Positions 10,801 to 23,901 of a stretch of DNA of 64,000 nt are shown here, in pieces (the first letter of the stretch is position 1; the number at the start of each line of letters is the position of its first letter). The stretch spans positions 20,581,198-20,645,197 of the forward strand of contig NC_056003.1 of assembly GCF_018446385.1 (NCBI RefSeq). Reading direction: 5' to 3'. Made by a program: the position numbers and the translations under genes. Source of the stretch: Zingiber officinale. Lineage: Eukaryota > Streptophyta > Magnoliopsida > Zingiberales > Zingiberaceae. Under the pieces are notes generated by a model. The model ran no database searches, was not told where the DNA came from, and was given only the letters and a program-made list of their open reading frames with translations.

Positions 10801-13800
10801 TTAGGACAAGGCTACAGTGGAAATGGAGTGCATGGAAGAAGGATATCTTGCCAAGATAATACATGGAGATGGGTCCAAAGAGATAAAAGTTGGTGAGGTA
10901 ATTACATATGCATTCATCTTTTACCCACCCAATACCAGTCTCATGCTCTTCCTTTTAGTTCATGAGGTTTTAATTTTCATTAGCTTTGGAGGGAAATTTC
11001 TTATTCATCTTTTTGTCTTGATTTTGTGATACTTGTTCCTGTTACTACTTTCAGCACCTATATGTTGTTGGTTTTGTTGAATTAAGAAACCCTTGGGCCT
11101 GTGATGGATGTCTTTATTGTTATTTTTGTACTGAATCTTAATAAACATTGTGGATATCAGGATATGTTGAATATTCTTACTAATAATTCATTTAGAGATC
11201 ACTTTTTTTTGTTTTTGAGCGTGTGATCTCATGATTCACCAAAGTCTGCATGTGTCATTGTTGCAACTTGAATATTGTTAAACCAGTAACAACTAATTTC
11301 ATATTGTCCGTGCCTGTTTGCTCAAGTTCATTTACTTGATTGGATCATTGGAGAGGTTAGCTAGATTGGATCAAAATCACAAGAAGCATATTGGATCTCT
11401 AGGTGAAGTTGCTAAGGCTGTCATATAACTGTTGCATCACAATTGGATCATGCAGGGAAAGTGCATTGTCATCTAACTGATAGTTCTCAAATATCACCAA
11501 TTTACCAAAGTCCCGAATCTTTTTTTATATTATTTGCTTCCCACAGCCACTAGGAGTTTAAACATCTTTCATTATTGATGTTGATTGAGTTCTTAAATTT
11601 TTTTCAGATGATAATGAAGTTTTTGAATAAAATAAAAACTCCTCCTGCATAACTTGCTAAGTTAGAAAAACCTTCACTATATTATGAATTATGTTCGGCT
11701 GATCACTTTAAGCTATAGTGATTGGTTCAGTTTAAATAGATTTTTGGCGAACTGCCTATAAACTGTAATGAGGATGTGCTGTTTGAATATATGAGGCGCA
11801 TGAAGTATTATTTTCATCTCATTCAAGTGGCCTGAGTACCTTCACAATTTGCATTAAATATTCTCTCATTCTTATTATATTTTATTTTGATACAAGATAT
11901 TACTTTTATTTGTTATGAATTTTGAATAATCTGCCATCAGACCATTGCTATAACTGTGGAGGAAGAGGGAGATATTGAGAAATTTAAAGATTACAAGGTT
12001 TCTGAATCTTCTGGTCCTACTGAAGTTCAGCCACCATCTGAACCTGCACAATCTAAAAAGGAGGAAGTCCCTACCAAAACTGATGAACCAAAAGCTGCAA
12101 AGACTGATAAAGTTTCTCATCATGAACACCGGATCTTCTCTAGTCCCCTTGCAAGAAAGTTGGCGGGGGACAACAATGTGAGATGATTATTCCTAAATTA
12201 TTTTTGGTATTTGATGTTTATAAAAATGTGTTTATAATTTAGTTACTTAGAATTCTCTTCTGAAGGACATCATATCTCCTATTTGCTTTGTCCTGGCCTC
12301 TATGCAGGTATCTCTTTCAAGCATTAAAGGTACTGGCCCTGATGGTAGGATTTTGAAGGCAGATGTGGAAGATTACTTGGGTACAATTTTCTAGCCCTTT
12401 CTTTCACTTTCTAACCCTTTGTTTTATGAAAAGTTCCTTGACAAGCTATTATTGTCTATTACTCATTTGGGATCCTTGATAAGCAATATTATGGATCTTC
12501 TATCAGCAGTAGAGTTAGCGTGATGCTGTTCAAAATTTGGGTGATCATCTATTTGGCAAATAAGAAGAATCCTCATATTACTCTTAGTTGGCCTTTATCC
12601 CATATTCTTCAAAATAAAAGAATCATAGAATCAAATTTCAAACTAACTCTTGAGTCTATTCTGGTATAGGTAATTATACCTAATCAACCAAGTGATGAAC
12701 TTGTCAATGCCTTAGTCATTTGTTCACTCGAACCTAACTTTAATCTTAATCGTGTTTTCTTGATCTAAGCTTGATCTAGACTTTAGTTCAACCCTTATAT
12801 TTTGTTGTTCATGTTAACCAATATTAACTTAATTAGTGAATTATTGGGAATTTTGATTATTGATGAACTTGTCAATATGTTTTTAAGTTTTTTCCTATTT
12901 CTTGGGAACTGGAATAAAAATATCTACATTTGATTGGATGCAGCTTCTCAGACAAAGGGTGTCCCTGCACCTGTGAAGGCAAAGGAATCCATAGGTGCTC
13001 AAGCATTAGGTTATGTGGACATTCCAAATTCACAGATAAGAAAAGTAACTAAGCCTGTCTTATGATCTTTTCACCCAATTGGGTTGCAATCATATTTTTA
13101 TTACAAAAATATAATTTTGCAGGTTACTGCTTCTCGCTTGCTTCTCTCCAAACAAACTATTCCTCATTATTATTTAACAATAGACACCCGTGTCGACAAA
13201 CTTATAGAGTGAGTTTCTGCTTGCTAATACACTGATGTACAGAGTGCAATAATGTAGTCTGTTCAAGTTCAGAGCACATATCAAGATATTTCCCAAGTAT
13301 GAACTATTCACTGTCTCTTCAGATTGCGGAAAGAACTTAATTCTCTCCAAGAGGTTTCTGGTGGTAAAAGACTATCAATCAATGACCTTGTCATAAAGGT
13401 TTCTATTTAAAATTTATGTTGGATATTGTTATTTGAATTATTTATATGTTATTAGGTGTTGCTCTATGGTGACTTCATATAATTTTTTGCCCTGTACCTT
13501 ACTGGAAAAATACACTTGCTAACTTATTTATAATGATTAATTTCTCATTGCTTGATAGTTGATATTGATTTGAGTTTAATTTATTATTGTATTCTTGATT
13601 AACTGCCTTCTGGGTTTAGTTTTACACTCATATGATGTATTGTTATCTGAATGTATATCTCATGCTGCTTTCGCATAGGAAATTTGGATCTTCCCTGTTA
13701 CATTAAGCAACATTTGGTTTATTGATGCTTTGCTCTATAGTCTCATCTTGATTCTTGATACACCTTCCTGTAGAACACTACTGTCATGCCTTGTTATACC

Positions 13801-15968
13801 AGACCTATTTCTATAGTCTCATCTTGATTCTTGACACTATCTTGATTCTATCATCACATGACTTTTGACATCCTCTTTTTGGCTATTCATGGTTAATGCT
13901 GGAAAAAAAGGTAAAGTAAGGGAATATTGCTTATCTAACATAATATCCTGTATTTTTACAATCTTGACCTTGAAACCTTTATCTTTATAATACTATCTAA
14001 CATAATATCTATTACATTTTTGTTATCTCAAAATTTAAGGCCTGTATTGGAAGGGGAGCCTTGGCGCAACAGTAAAGTTGTTGCCATGTAACCAAAAGGT
14101 CACGGGTTCGAATCTTGGGAATATCCTCTTGCAAAAAGTAGGATAAGGCTGTGTACAATGGATTCTTTCCCGGGATCCCGCATGGCGGGAGCTTCGTGCA
14201 CCGGGCTACCCAAAAATTTAAGGCCTGTATTGCCTATTTCTCTAGCCTTTTCTCCAACTCAATTAATTTCCTACAATCATAGTATGTTAATTTTTCTCCT
14301 AACCATGGCATTTACTAATTTTAGTTATTTCATGTTGCTAACTTTATTCTATAGTAGTGGACTAGTTTTTTTTTCTGCATTGCCCTACACATTGCATCTA
14401 CTAATTTCAGTCAACTTCCAAAGCCAAGATTACTACTCATTTTCTTCATCTAAATTCTGGGTATTGCTGAATGATTGTTATGCCCTGTGGTTATGGATAT
14501 TCTTAACACAAGATTTTTGAAGATCTTATGTGCCAGCTTGATGTATTAGATCTAATTACTCTTTTGATGTTTATTCTGGAAACTGAGAAATATGAGTGGA
14601 ATATTATTGTCATCCCTATCATTATTAAACACGATATATGCACTTTGACATGCCAACTCATTAAAATACCTTATCTGCTTGCCTATTCTTTTATCAAAGT
14701 CTTAATATTGACTTATCAAATAGTCTTAGTCTTACCAATCAAGTACATAAGTTCAAAGTTTCATTAGTTTGCACAACCAAGTTCACATGTGGATGTAGTT
14801 AGGAGTGTAAAGAGTTATTGAATTTAGGAAAAGTGCAACTGGTTTATAAGTATTTTTGTTTTGGGATAACTCTGACCTGATCCATAACCCAATATTTGAG
14901 GAAAAAGTTAAACTGGTTTCACAGGAAGTTGGATTTCAGCTTCTTTCTTTCATGTTTTTATAGAATGGCATATATTGGCTCTCAACTTTAGATTTTGGAC
15001 GACAATATAGAATATGTTTGCATCTAACTTACTTTTAAACACAGGCAACTGCTTTGGCTCTTCGCAAAATTCCTCAGTGTAACAGCTCCTGGATGAATGA
15101 CTTCATACGACAGTATATCTTTTTGAGTTTCATTTTACCTTTTTTAAGAAACTTTGTTTCTGTTCACATGAGTTATATTTGTCCTAGCTTCTTGATCTTG
15201 ATGCAGGTACCACAATGTTAACATCAATGTTGCAGTTCAAACAGATAATGGGTTGTTTGTTCCAGTTATCAAGGTTTTAATTGCCAAGAAATTTGATTTA
15301 AGCTCAGCGTCATATAGCATTTTTTAGTATTTTACGAACCAATTATACAGGATGCAGACAAGAAGGGACTGGCAACAATTGCAGAGGAAGTGAAAGTGTT
15401 GGCTCAGAAGGCAAAAGAAAATAGCTTGAAACCAGAAGACTACGAGGTAGGCACACAGGCCTTGAATTCAGATACATTATTTTTTGTTCACTAACTATGT
15501 CGAAGAGATGACTTTGCAGGGTGGTACATTTGCTGTTTCAAATCTGGGAGGCCCTTTTGGTATCAAACAGTTCTGTGCCATCATCAATCCACCCCAATCA
15601 GCCATTTTGGCTGTTGGATCTGGTACGGCCTGCGCTTTCAAAATGAAAATATATTTCTCAGCCATCTTTGATACTCCATTTTTCTTCTTAAATTGTTCTT
15701 GAATGGAGCAGCTGAGAGACGAGTGCTTCCTGGCAGTGCTCCTGACCAATTTGAATTTGGCAACTTCATGTCTGTCACACTGAGTTGCGATCACAGAGTG
15801 ATCGATGGTTTGTGCTACCATCTTACATCCATTTCGTTAAATGAAACATTGCTGAATTTGAATGCAAATTCTCAGTGCTCATATATGTCCATGACAGGTG
15901 CTGTGGGTGCAGAGTGGTTGAGAGCTTTCAAAAACTACATTGAGAATCCACAATCCATGTTGCTGTGA
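7824..15968 (+). CDS. Pyruvate dehydrogenase E2 (dihydrolipoyllysine acetyltransferase), mitochondrial, 18 exons
   Basis: This core subunit of the mitochondrial pyruvate dehydrogenase complex transfers acetyl from lipoamide to CoA. Exons: 7824-7862, 8495-8558, 9287-9384, 9654-9687, 10484-10539, 10628-10702, 10805-10897, 11941-12177, 12308-12380, 12944-13044, 13123-13208, 13323-13398, 15045-15112, 15207-15273, 15351-15446, 15520-15622, 15712-15807, 15898-15968. Together they give 1533 nt, 510 aa, one frame. Residues 1-78 are a basic, serine-rich mitochondrial presequence. Residues 79-155 are a single lipoyl domain ([12 protein letters not shown], lipoyl Lys124 in [10 protein letters not shown]). 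Residues 217-256 bind E1/E3 ([25 protein letters not shown]). The acetyltransferase domain from about 275 has the active-site motif DHRVIDG (His483, Asp487) and ends in SMLL like Arabidopsis homologues. A Pro/Lys/Glu-rich linker (about 165-210) separates the domains. The least certain exons are the third and fourth in the presequence. A SINE sits in the intron 13399-15044. Confidence 0.95.
14050..14212 (+). mobile_element. Au-type tRNA-derived SINE in an E2 intron
   Basis: The body opens with a tRNA-like head (GAGCCTTGGCGCAACAGTAA as A box, GGTCACGGGTTCGAATC as B box). It continues with the segments CTCTTGCAAAAAGTAGG, CCCGCATGGCGGGAGCTTCG and TGCACCGGGCTACCC, typical of the Au SINE family that is widespread in angiosperms. 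It is flanked by an exact 20-bp duplication, AAAATTTAAGGCCTGTATTG, at 14030-14049 and 14213-14232. It lies in the sense orientation in the 1.6-kb intron. The perfect flanks suggest a young insertion. Confidence 0.93.
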
Positions 15969-18480
15969 AGCAAATCTGAATGGAGCATTTTTGTACGATT
16001 CGACAAAGCGGCTCCCGAGGCTCTCCAGTTCTTTTGTTTATTTCTTTCCCTTCCTTCCCTTCAAAATGGTTGGGATGAATCAACTAGGCTTTTTTTTTAT
16101 GACAACCTGTTGATTATTGAACTTTTAAAAGGTTGCCAGATTTTTTTTTCAATAAGACAAATCAACTGAAAATCACCCAAACGGGTATTGAAGCCACACA
16201 TAGTGGTCAACAATAACTTGCATCACTTGCTTAAGTTCAATTCAATGAGCTATTCTTGTGATTTTACTTCAATTAAGAATAACCTCAATTTTTTCCCTTA
16301 ATGTTTCTTTGTATCTCAAATGCTTGTAAGACAACCTTTGATGGAGGTTTTGCCTTTTTTACCGTGCCGTTGGATGGTATTGTGTTTCCGCAGGGAGTTT
16401 TCTCCGGCGTTGAAATAATTTTAGGCGAAAACTTGGAGCTTAAATTATTATTTTCTACCATTGCTTATCAATCAATGTCAGTTATGCCCATTGTTAAATT
16501 CTATCATAGATAATTATACCTATTTAGTTTTAATTGCTAATTAATTGAGGTAAGTTAAGCTGGTACAAAAAAAGAAAAATTGGATCATCTGAGACAGCTA
16601 CTCAATTATTGTTTTCTTATGTTCAGGGATGGCTATTTTGTTTAAATAGATAAAGATATGACATCTTCTATTGTATTGATGTACACTCGTATTTTATTTT
16701 TCCCCACGTTTTAGCCATCTCTACTGATAGTTAGTAATCATTAGTGATTACTTTTTTTTATTAGCCTAGGAACAAGTTGGTGGGTACTCAGATAAATAAA
16801 TCATCTTCACATGTACTGGTATTTTATATATATATATAATAGGTATTTTTTGTTTTATTTTTTATAATCTAGATATTTTGTTCAATCAATTAATTCAAAA
16901 AATTTTAATTAGCTATTAGGATAAATCGAAAGATAATCCACGTTCTTAATTTTATTTTTCATTTCAAAATAGACTCTTTGCATATACTTAGAGGTAGGAT
17001 TTTATAATAGATATTAGGATTGTCAAAAGTAAATCCTATCCGATGACTCAAGTCGGCCCAAAAAAAAAATTCGGATTGGGTATTTTTGGGTTCGGGTTGA
17101 AAATTTTTGAGTTGGGTTGGGTTCGTATTGACCTGAGTTATCCAAATATAGAGTTTAGTGGATTTTTTAGGGTAAAATTAAATTTTATTTTACAAATTAG
17201 GATATTTTTATATATATTAATATCCATGTTAGTATGATAATGATGGAATATTGAGATAAAAAAAGAATTAAAGGAAAAATAGTAAAAAAAAAGTTATTTT
17301 GAATCGAATTTTCAGATTATCCGAGTTGAGTTTGGATTAGTCAGATTGATTGGATTCAAGTTTGGATTTAGGAGTTTGAGGTTGAATTCAGATTTAGGAC
17401 GGATTCGGATTGATTTTTTCAAATTCAAGCCGATCCAAATACGATTCGATCCATTCAAATTGATATCTTTAATCTCAATTGATTTTGGAACTCCGCAAAA
17501 CCTTATGTGGGTGTGAGTTGGGTGAAAGAGAGATTATATAACCTGATTTAGTTAATTAAAGACGGATGTCAATCAATTGGATGTGAGATTTTGAAGAATT
17601 GGAAGATCATATTTGAGTAACAATTGATTGGAAGTTCAATTTAATCAATGGTAAAAACTCAAGGTGTTTTTTTCCCAAACCGTTTAAAGGGACGTCTCAT
17701 TTTAATTTTTTATCAAAATGACATTCCATGTTAGATAAAATGATATAATTATACTTCATTACTATTTTTATTATTATCAACTTATATCTTCCATCTAAAT
17801 TTTGAATCCGTCAAGCACGTTGTAACAATTATCAAACTATAACTATTACACATAGTATAGCAGGTAAGATTTCGTATTTATTAAACAGTTGTGACAACTA
17901 TGATTTCGTAGTTACTACAACTATAATAATAACATGGAAAATAATCTTGGTAAAGAGGATTAAAATTATTTTTAAAAAGACTTTAAACGATATTGACTAG
18001 GCCGTTACGAGTTACACTCGTAAAAAAAATAGTCTTTGAACGAACTTTGATTTGATATATTGTGAGTCTCATAGTTCAATCCGAGTAAAAAAGTACGACC
18101 TCTCAAAATTTATAACAGCCACATTATAGCAGGTGCGGATTTGTAGGTGCTATAACGCACCCTGGTTCAGGATTTAGATGGAAAATTTAGACGACCTGAT
18201 TCAGGATTTAGACGGAAAATATAGATGAAAAATAATAATGAAAATAATATAGTAGAGGGTAGTTGGATAGTTAAATATAAGATGAGGTATTTTTTTGATA
18301 AAAAAAGGTAAAAATGAGGTGCTATTCAGAAAATGAGGAGGTCCTTTTGAATTTTGCCATTAATCATTTGGAAGTTTGAGCAATTGACTTGTAAATTTTT
18401 CAAGCAACAACGACATATCATTGTCGGTTCGTTTGTAATCAACTAAGGCAAATAAAATGTATTCGTTGGTGATGAAACAT
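15969..18480. other. E2 3' UTR, then AT-rich intergenic DNA
   Basis: The first 200 bp are probably 3' UTR. The remainder is AT-rich with no gene. Around 17040-17470 is a stretch of repeated GGATTCGGATTGAT / GGGTTCGGGTTG motifs resembling a decayed non-autonomous repeat whose borders I could not place. At 16830-16843 is a short TA microsatellite. Confidence 0.45.
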
Positions 18481-18779
18481 TTATTTCGAGGACTTACAAT
18501 TTAAGAGGAGTCCCAGTTCTCGATAAAATCTTCTCTTCTTAATTTGTTTAATATTTCATTTCTATTTAAAAGAAAATTCATTTTACAATCATCCAAAAGT
18601 TGAGAGATTAAGAGACTGAGCGTAGCTAGAATCTAAATTCAGATGAAATTGACTCTCAAAATATAATAAATTAATTATTTTTTAAAAAAAAGAAAAAAAA
18701 TGATTATTAATTTTGTAAAATTATATCTAATATTCAATACATTCAAAATTAAATCATAGAGCACAAAATACTATTGAAG

Positions 18780-21700
18780 TTGTGCTTTTTGATTCTTCTT
18801 AGAATCAAACTCATTAATTATTATACCATTAATATTTTCAATCAACTCCCATTTAATGTAAATGATCATAGAATCTGCTAAAAACTCTTTTTCCATCTTG
18901 TTACGAAGAGATATTTTAATAAGTTTCATAGTTGAAAATATTCATTCCATTGATGTAGAAACGGGAAATGTTAAAATAAGACGAATTAACCTATCAATTA
19001 AATAAATATATTAAATTTAATATATAAGTAAATAATATAGTTATAATGTATAAATTATAACAAATGAGAAAAAAAAATACTTGTCAATCAAATTGTAGGT
19101 TCCTGACTTATTTGTTTCAACTATTTTTTGATATAATTCAGAAATAGTTGATAAATTCTAAAATCTTTTATGGCCAATAATATCAAACTTATAGTGATCC
19201 AATTGCATTTTCAAGTGGTGCAAATCTTGTGTATCAAAATCAAGAGGATAGAATTTCTTAGCAAGTCGATAAATAATGCAATCAACATTAAGAAGCTTAA
19301 AATTTTCTTTAGGTTCCAAAGCACAACTAAGCTTAAGAAGTTCTACTGTCTCATACTTGAATCATCTATTAAGTTATTTAACTTGAAAATTTATTACAAC
19401 AATAAATACATCAAATTGATAGTGATACTCAACTGTAATTGAGTTATTTTGTTGACAAGAACGACATATAGTAGATTTATAACGAGTTTCCATATGAGAT
19501 ATCTTAATATCATACTTGGCACAAACTTCTTTCACATAACTAAGTAGAATAACAAAATCTTTTTCTCTCAAAGTATAAAGCAAGTTTTAGTAGTCGAAAC
19601 AGAGTCCGTTGCATTTAAAATATCTAGAGATTTCTATTGCAATGCTCGACAAAGTATATTTGTTATCCCCATTTGTTGGATCGTGAGCACGTGAGAAGGG
19701 GGGTGAATTATGTGATTTTGAAATTGTTTTTTTAAACACCAAGTTCGTAGCGGAAATAAAGCTAAGGAGAAAGAAGGAAGAAAGAGAAAGACAAGCGTTA
19801 ACACAAGTAATTTTTTACTTGATTCGAAGTCTTCGATGACTCCTACTCCAAGGTCCGCACTCATTGAGTGTTTTCGTTGGATAATTCAAAAAGAATTCGA
19901 ATGTTACAAAATTTGAAGTACAAGAACTATAAGGAAAAGTTACTGACAACAAAGAAAATAAGCAAAACTTGATTGTCGATCATTGGAGGAGCATTACAAC
20001 ATCGTAGAAGCCTTTTTGGAGCAACGCGCAAGAGCAAAAGTTGGAGAAATTGTTGTATTAAAGCTGCTGGTCGAAATCTCCTTTTATAGCTCCGTCCGAG
20101 TGCATGGATCCCCTTCTGGTCACCTGGATTATGCTGATATGGCGAGCTCTCATCAAAACTTCATCCTCAAAGATTATCCATCTCTGGGCTCCCGAACCCC
20201 CACCGGGTGCATGGACCACTAACGTGGGTTGGCCAGTAGCTGCACTCCAACACACCATAAAGATGAACCTTCCCTTGTCCAGGCGTCTAGAGCAAACTCC
20301 GGGCACTCGGACTGCCTGGCCAAGTGCCCGCCCGAGCATTGCCTTAGCGTAGCTAGTCCGGGCACTCAAACTACCTTTTTTTTTACACTATCTTTCCTGC
20401 AAAAAAGAGTTAGTCCAAGCAAACATAATATAGAAAGTAAGAGTTTTGACAACCTTCGGACTGTCCAATCCTGACTTTGAATTTCACTGAAACTTTTGGT
20501 CGGACCGATGCCTAATGTTCCCTCAACCGAGAACATGTCGTCACTGGATCTCTCTTCCAGTTACTTACCTCCATTTATCAATCACAGACTTCCTTAATGT
20601 CAGATCCCTTGACCCACTAGGACTTCCTGCCAGATTTCAACCAATCTGGACTTTAGTTAGTTGTCAACCTAACTGGACTTCCTTCTACCAGATCTCAACC
20701 AATCTAGACTTCCTTCTGCCAGATCTCAACCAACCTGGACTTTATGCAGCTATCAACCTAGCTGGACTTCAGCCTGATGTTTCGGTCCTCTAGACCCATC
20801 AAGTCCTGCACAATTGATAAAAGATTAGATAAACAACATATCTAACTTAATCTATTTGTCATACATCAAAACATAATTATTAGTGCAACCTGCACCACCA
20901 CCACTATCTTTTACATTGAGTGTAATATGAATATGAAATCAAAAGACTTCATTGCGATTAACAAACCACTAGCTTCACCATGAATGGAGTTAGAAGACCC
21001 ATCAACCACCATATTTTCAAACGCAGTAATCATAGAACTATACATATCAATTATGCAACAAATTGAGTCAAAATTAGAACTCCAATGAGTCTTTCCAAAT
21101 CATAATAAATTTCTAATTTAATTACATCCTCTACCGGTATCACGTTCACCAATAGATATCATATGTGCAACTTCAATTCTTTAAGCAGAATGTAACTCAA
21201 CATGGCGTTTAGGAGATGCATTAATGAGATTACAAATTGAATTCAATTTTAAAAAGAATAACTAAATAGATACTTCTTTTTCGACAACTACAGTGAATGC
21301 TAGTTGAAGTCAATGAGTAAAACAATGTACATAATATGCACATGAATAATCTTTCAAGAAAAGAGCTTGTAATTCATTCCAAGAACCACGCATATTGCTA
21401 GCACCATCATGTCCTTGTCCCCGTATATTGTGAATATGCAAGTCATAATGACCAAGTGCATCAAATTTTTTTTCTTAAATGTTGCAACGGTTGTATCAGT
21501 CACATATACAATGATGAAAAACCGCTCTTGTAAAAAACCATTAATATTCACAAATCTCAATACAATAGCCATCTACTCCTTATTAGATGTATCTCTTATT
21601 TCATCAAATCTTGGTTCTCACTTGGTTGACAATAATATTTAAAATATCTTTCTGAATATCTAATGAAGTATACTTTGCATTTTTTGGAGCTTTCTCTAAA

Positions 21701-22260
21701 ACAATGCTCTCAATACTCTCATTCATTTTCCCCATAAATTTTATCATCTTGATAATATTTTTACAATTATTAGAAGATGAAGACTCATCATGCTTTCTAA
21801 ATACACATGCTTGCAAAGTGAGCCATCGAATGCTTTCAAAAGTTACTGTAAGTCATAATCTGTTCGTTGCATTTCTTCTAAAGATTGTGCATTCATCACT
21901 TTGTCAATATGATGAGGTATATTCATCAAATTATCAAGATATTTCATAACATTATTATGTGATGAAGTATTGCATCCTATATGCATAAAAAATGCACATC
22001 TATCCCCATCATTAACTTGCTTCTAATATTTGAATCCATCCATCGTAAATGTAGAATTGCGAGGATGTTCATATTCAAACAAGAAACATGGAAAGCATAC
22101 ATCTTTCAAAGGAGAGTATTCTAACTAAGTAAACTTTTTAAACCAATGACTTTGAAATCGCCGATTTTGACTTCTGAATTTGGTCAGTTGATACTCATTC
22201 TTAATAGGTTGATATGGTCCCATCTTAATATAAGTTCATCTAATTTCATCCCTTTAATTA
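18780..22260 (-). pseudogene. TTF-type hAT transposase, decayed, minus strand
   Basis: Conceptual minus-strand translation shows, from right to left, a TTF-type zinc-finger region (RRFQSHWFKKFT, DVCFPCFLFEYE, about 22010-22200), an internal hAT core (YTSLDIQKDILN near 21650, FLQERFFIIVYV near 21520), and the C-terminal dimerisation region (LIRLILTFPVST and IFSTMKLIKISLRNKMEKEF, about 18830-19000). The order and spacing match plant TTF-zinc-finger hAT transposases of about 750-800 aa. Stops and frame changes occur throughout, so it is inactive. It is split at 19674-20903 by an LTR-like insertion. Terminal inverted repeats were not located, so element borders are unknown. A related copy lies at 57935-59650. 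Confidence 0.75.
19674..20903 (-). mobile_element. Solo-LTR-like remnant of a Sirevirus-type element
   Basis: It begins TGTTGGATCGTGAGCACGTG with a run of G followed by TGAATTATG, just as the LTR of the element at 23902 begins. It ends near ATTATTAGTGCAACCTGCAC. The interior holds repeated TGGACTT...CCAGATCTCAACC units (20600-20790), like the GGTC/GACC-rich module of the other LTRs. No second LTR or internal region is attached. The right border is approximate and no clear target duplication was found. It interrupts the hAT transposase fossil. Confidence 0.55.
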
Positions 22261-22270
22261 ATAGTCGGAT

Positions 22271-22650
22271 CAGGGTAAATAAGCCAAGCTGCTCATGAGC
22301 CGCTCGTGAGTGGCACGGTCAAAACTTGACTCAAGCTCGAAGTTGACTGAGCTTGAGCCGGCTTGAATAGAAATCAAGCCAAGCTCAAGCCTAATTATTA
22401 TTGGCTAGGTGACTTGTCGAACCAAACTAGCCAGTAGTAATATATATTGCTATAATATATAAAATATAATATATTAATTTATTTATTAAAAAAAATGAGC
22501 TCAAGCTTGAGCCCATAATTAAATATTGAGCTCGAGCTCAACCCTATAGGCTCAAGCGAGCTTGAGCTCTAGTCGAGACACTATAAATTGAGTCAAGCTG
22601 AGCTCGAGTCTAGGTTAGCTCAAGCTCAACTTGACTCGTTTATAGCCCTA
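22271..22650. mobile_element. hAT-type MITE rich in GAGCTC/AAGCTCGAG (copy 1)
   Basis: The ends CAGGGTAAATAAGCCAAGC and GACTCGTTTATAGCCCTA are imperfect inverted repeats. The interior is dense in GAGCTCGAGCT / CAAGCTCAAGC strings, as in the copies at 35145-35603 and 43479-44035. No convincing 8-bp duplication remains here, so this is the oldest or most damaged of the three. It directly abuts the 5' remnant of the outer Copia element. Confidence 0.6.
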
Positions 22651-22654
22651 CTTG

Positions 22655-23901
22655 TGATGTCTAATGTCTAAGATCACGGATTATAAGCTAAATAGTTTGA
22701 ACTATTTGGATTAGAGTAAGACTGTTCGTCTTTATCTACGAAGTATTGACAAAATGGTCATTTGACAGATAACCCTTCTCAAGATGATTTGAAGCGGACA
22801 TGACTTAGGGAGGATGCTTGTTTGTTCCTTCAGATCCAGAATTGTATTGATAGTGAGGTGATTAGTTTAATTAATTACTATGAATTTGTTAAAAAATTAA
22901 TGGATTACTTGAAATTTTTATATGATAAAAAAGAGAATTTCTTTCGCATGTATGAAGTTTGCAAAGCATTTTACCGTGGGGAAAAACAAGATCAACCTCT
23001 AATCCATTATTTTATGGCTTTTAAGAAGACATATGAGAAGCTTAATATATTGTTGCCCTTTAGCCTTGATGTGCTTGTAAAGGTACAACAACACCAATGA
23101 GAGCAGCTGACTATCATGAGCTTCCTCTCCGGCCTACCTCCTGAATTTGAGTTTGCTAAGTCACAAGTTCTTTCTAGTTTTGATGTCTCCTCTTTACAAG
23201 ATGTATTTAGATACATTCTCCGTACAGAAAGTATTGCACATGTTCCTCAGTAGTACTTTGGTGAGTCACAATACTAATTATGTGCTTAGAAGATTAACTA
23301 GTCGCAGTGTGAACAAAGGAAGTGGCTCACAGGATTTTGAAACTTGAATGTCAAATTCATATGGTATTGTGTGCAACTATTGTTGTATGTTAGGACATAC
23401 GAAATTTGAGTGTTGAAAGCTTCAGTATAAAAATCAACAAAAACACTTAGCTCATATGACATCCATGAATGATGTCTCTGATAAATCGATCATAATCTCT
23501 CCAAATGAATTTGTCAAGTTCTTAAAATGTCAGGAATCACTCAAGTCTTCATCTCCCTCTATCATTGTCATTGCTGATTCAAGTAAATAAAATGTATGAC
23601 TTCTTTCCTCATCCTCCAAATGGGTCATTGATTGTAATGCCACAAATCATATGACAGGTAATTCTAGTCTCTTTTCTACCTTTCAGTCCAAAGCCAACAC
23701 TCTGGCTGGCACTTTAGCTAATGGGTCTCCATCTTGTGTTCGTGGGTCTAACACTATAAACCCTACCCTTTGCTTTCTTTATGTTTTGTGTTATATTTAC
23801 CTAATTTATCCTTTAATTTGCTCTCTGTCAGACAACTAATTTGTTATCTTAACTGTTCCATCTCATTTTTTTCATGATCATTACTTATTTCAAGATCTTT
23901 T
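22655..23901 (+). mobile_element. Outer Copia element, 5' fragment (gag and protease region)
   Basis: Translation shows a Copia gag-like section (MDYLKFLYDKKENFFRMYEV, then ILRTESIAHVPQ), a zinc-knuckle stretch (CNYCCMLGHTKFEC) and a protease-like site (WVIDCNATNHMT). No 5' LTR is visible. It is a broken fossil with many breaks. It is continued by the pieces at 32649-34796 and 39268-40135, separated by younger insertions. Confidence 0.75.

Noticed and set aside
14158-14767. Frames in the E2 intron
   Set aside because: The first begins inside the SINE and the rest is AT-rich intron without homology.
20058-20474. Frames of 80-103 codons on both strands
   Set aside because: They are inside the solo-LTR-like remnant. 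The GC-rich LTR block keeps all frames open.
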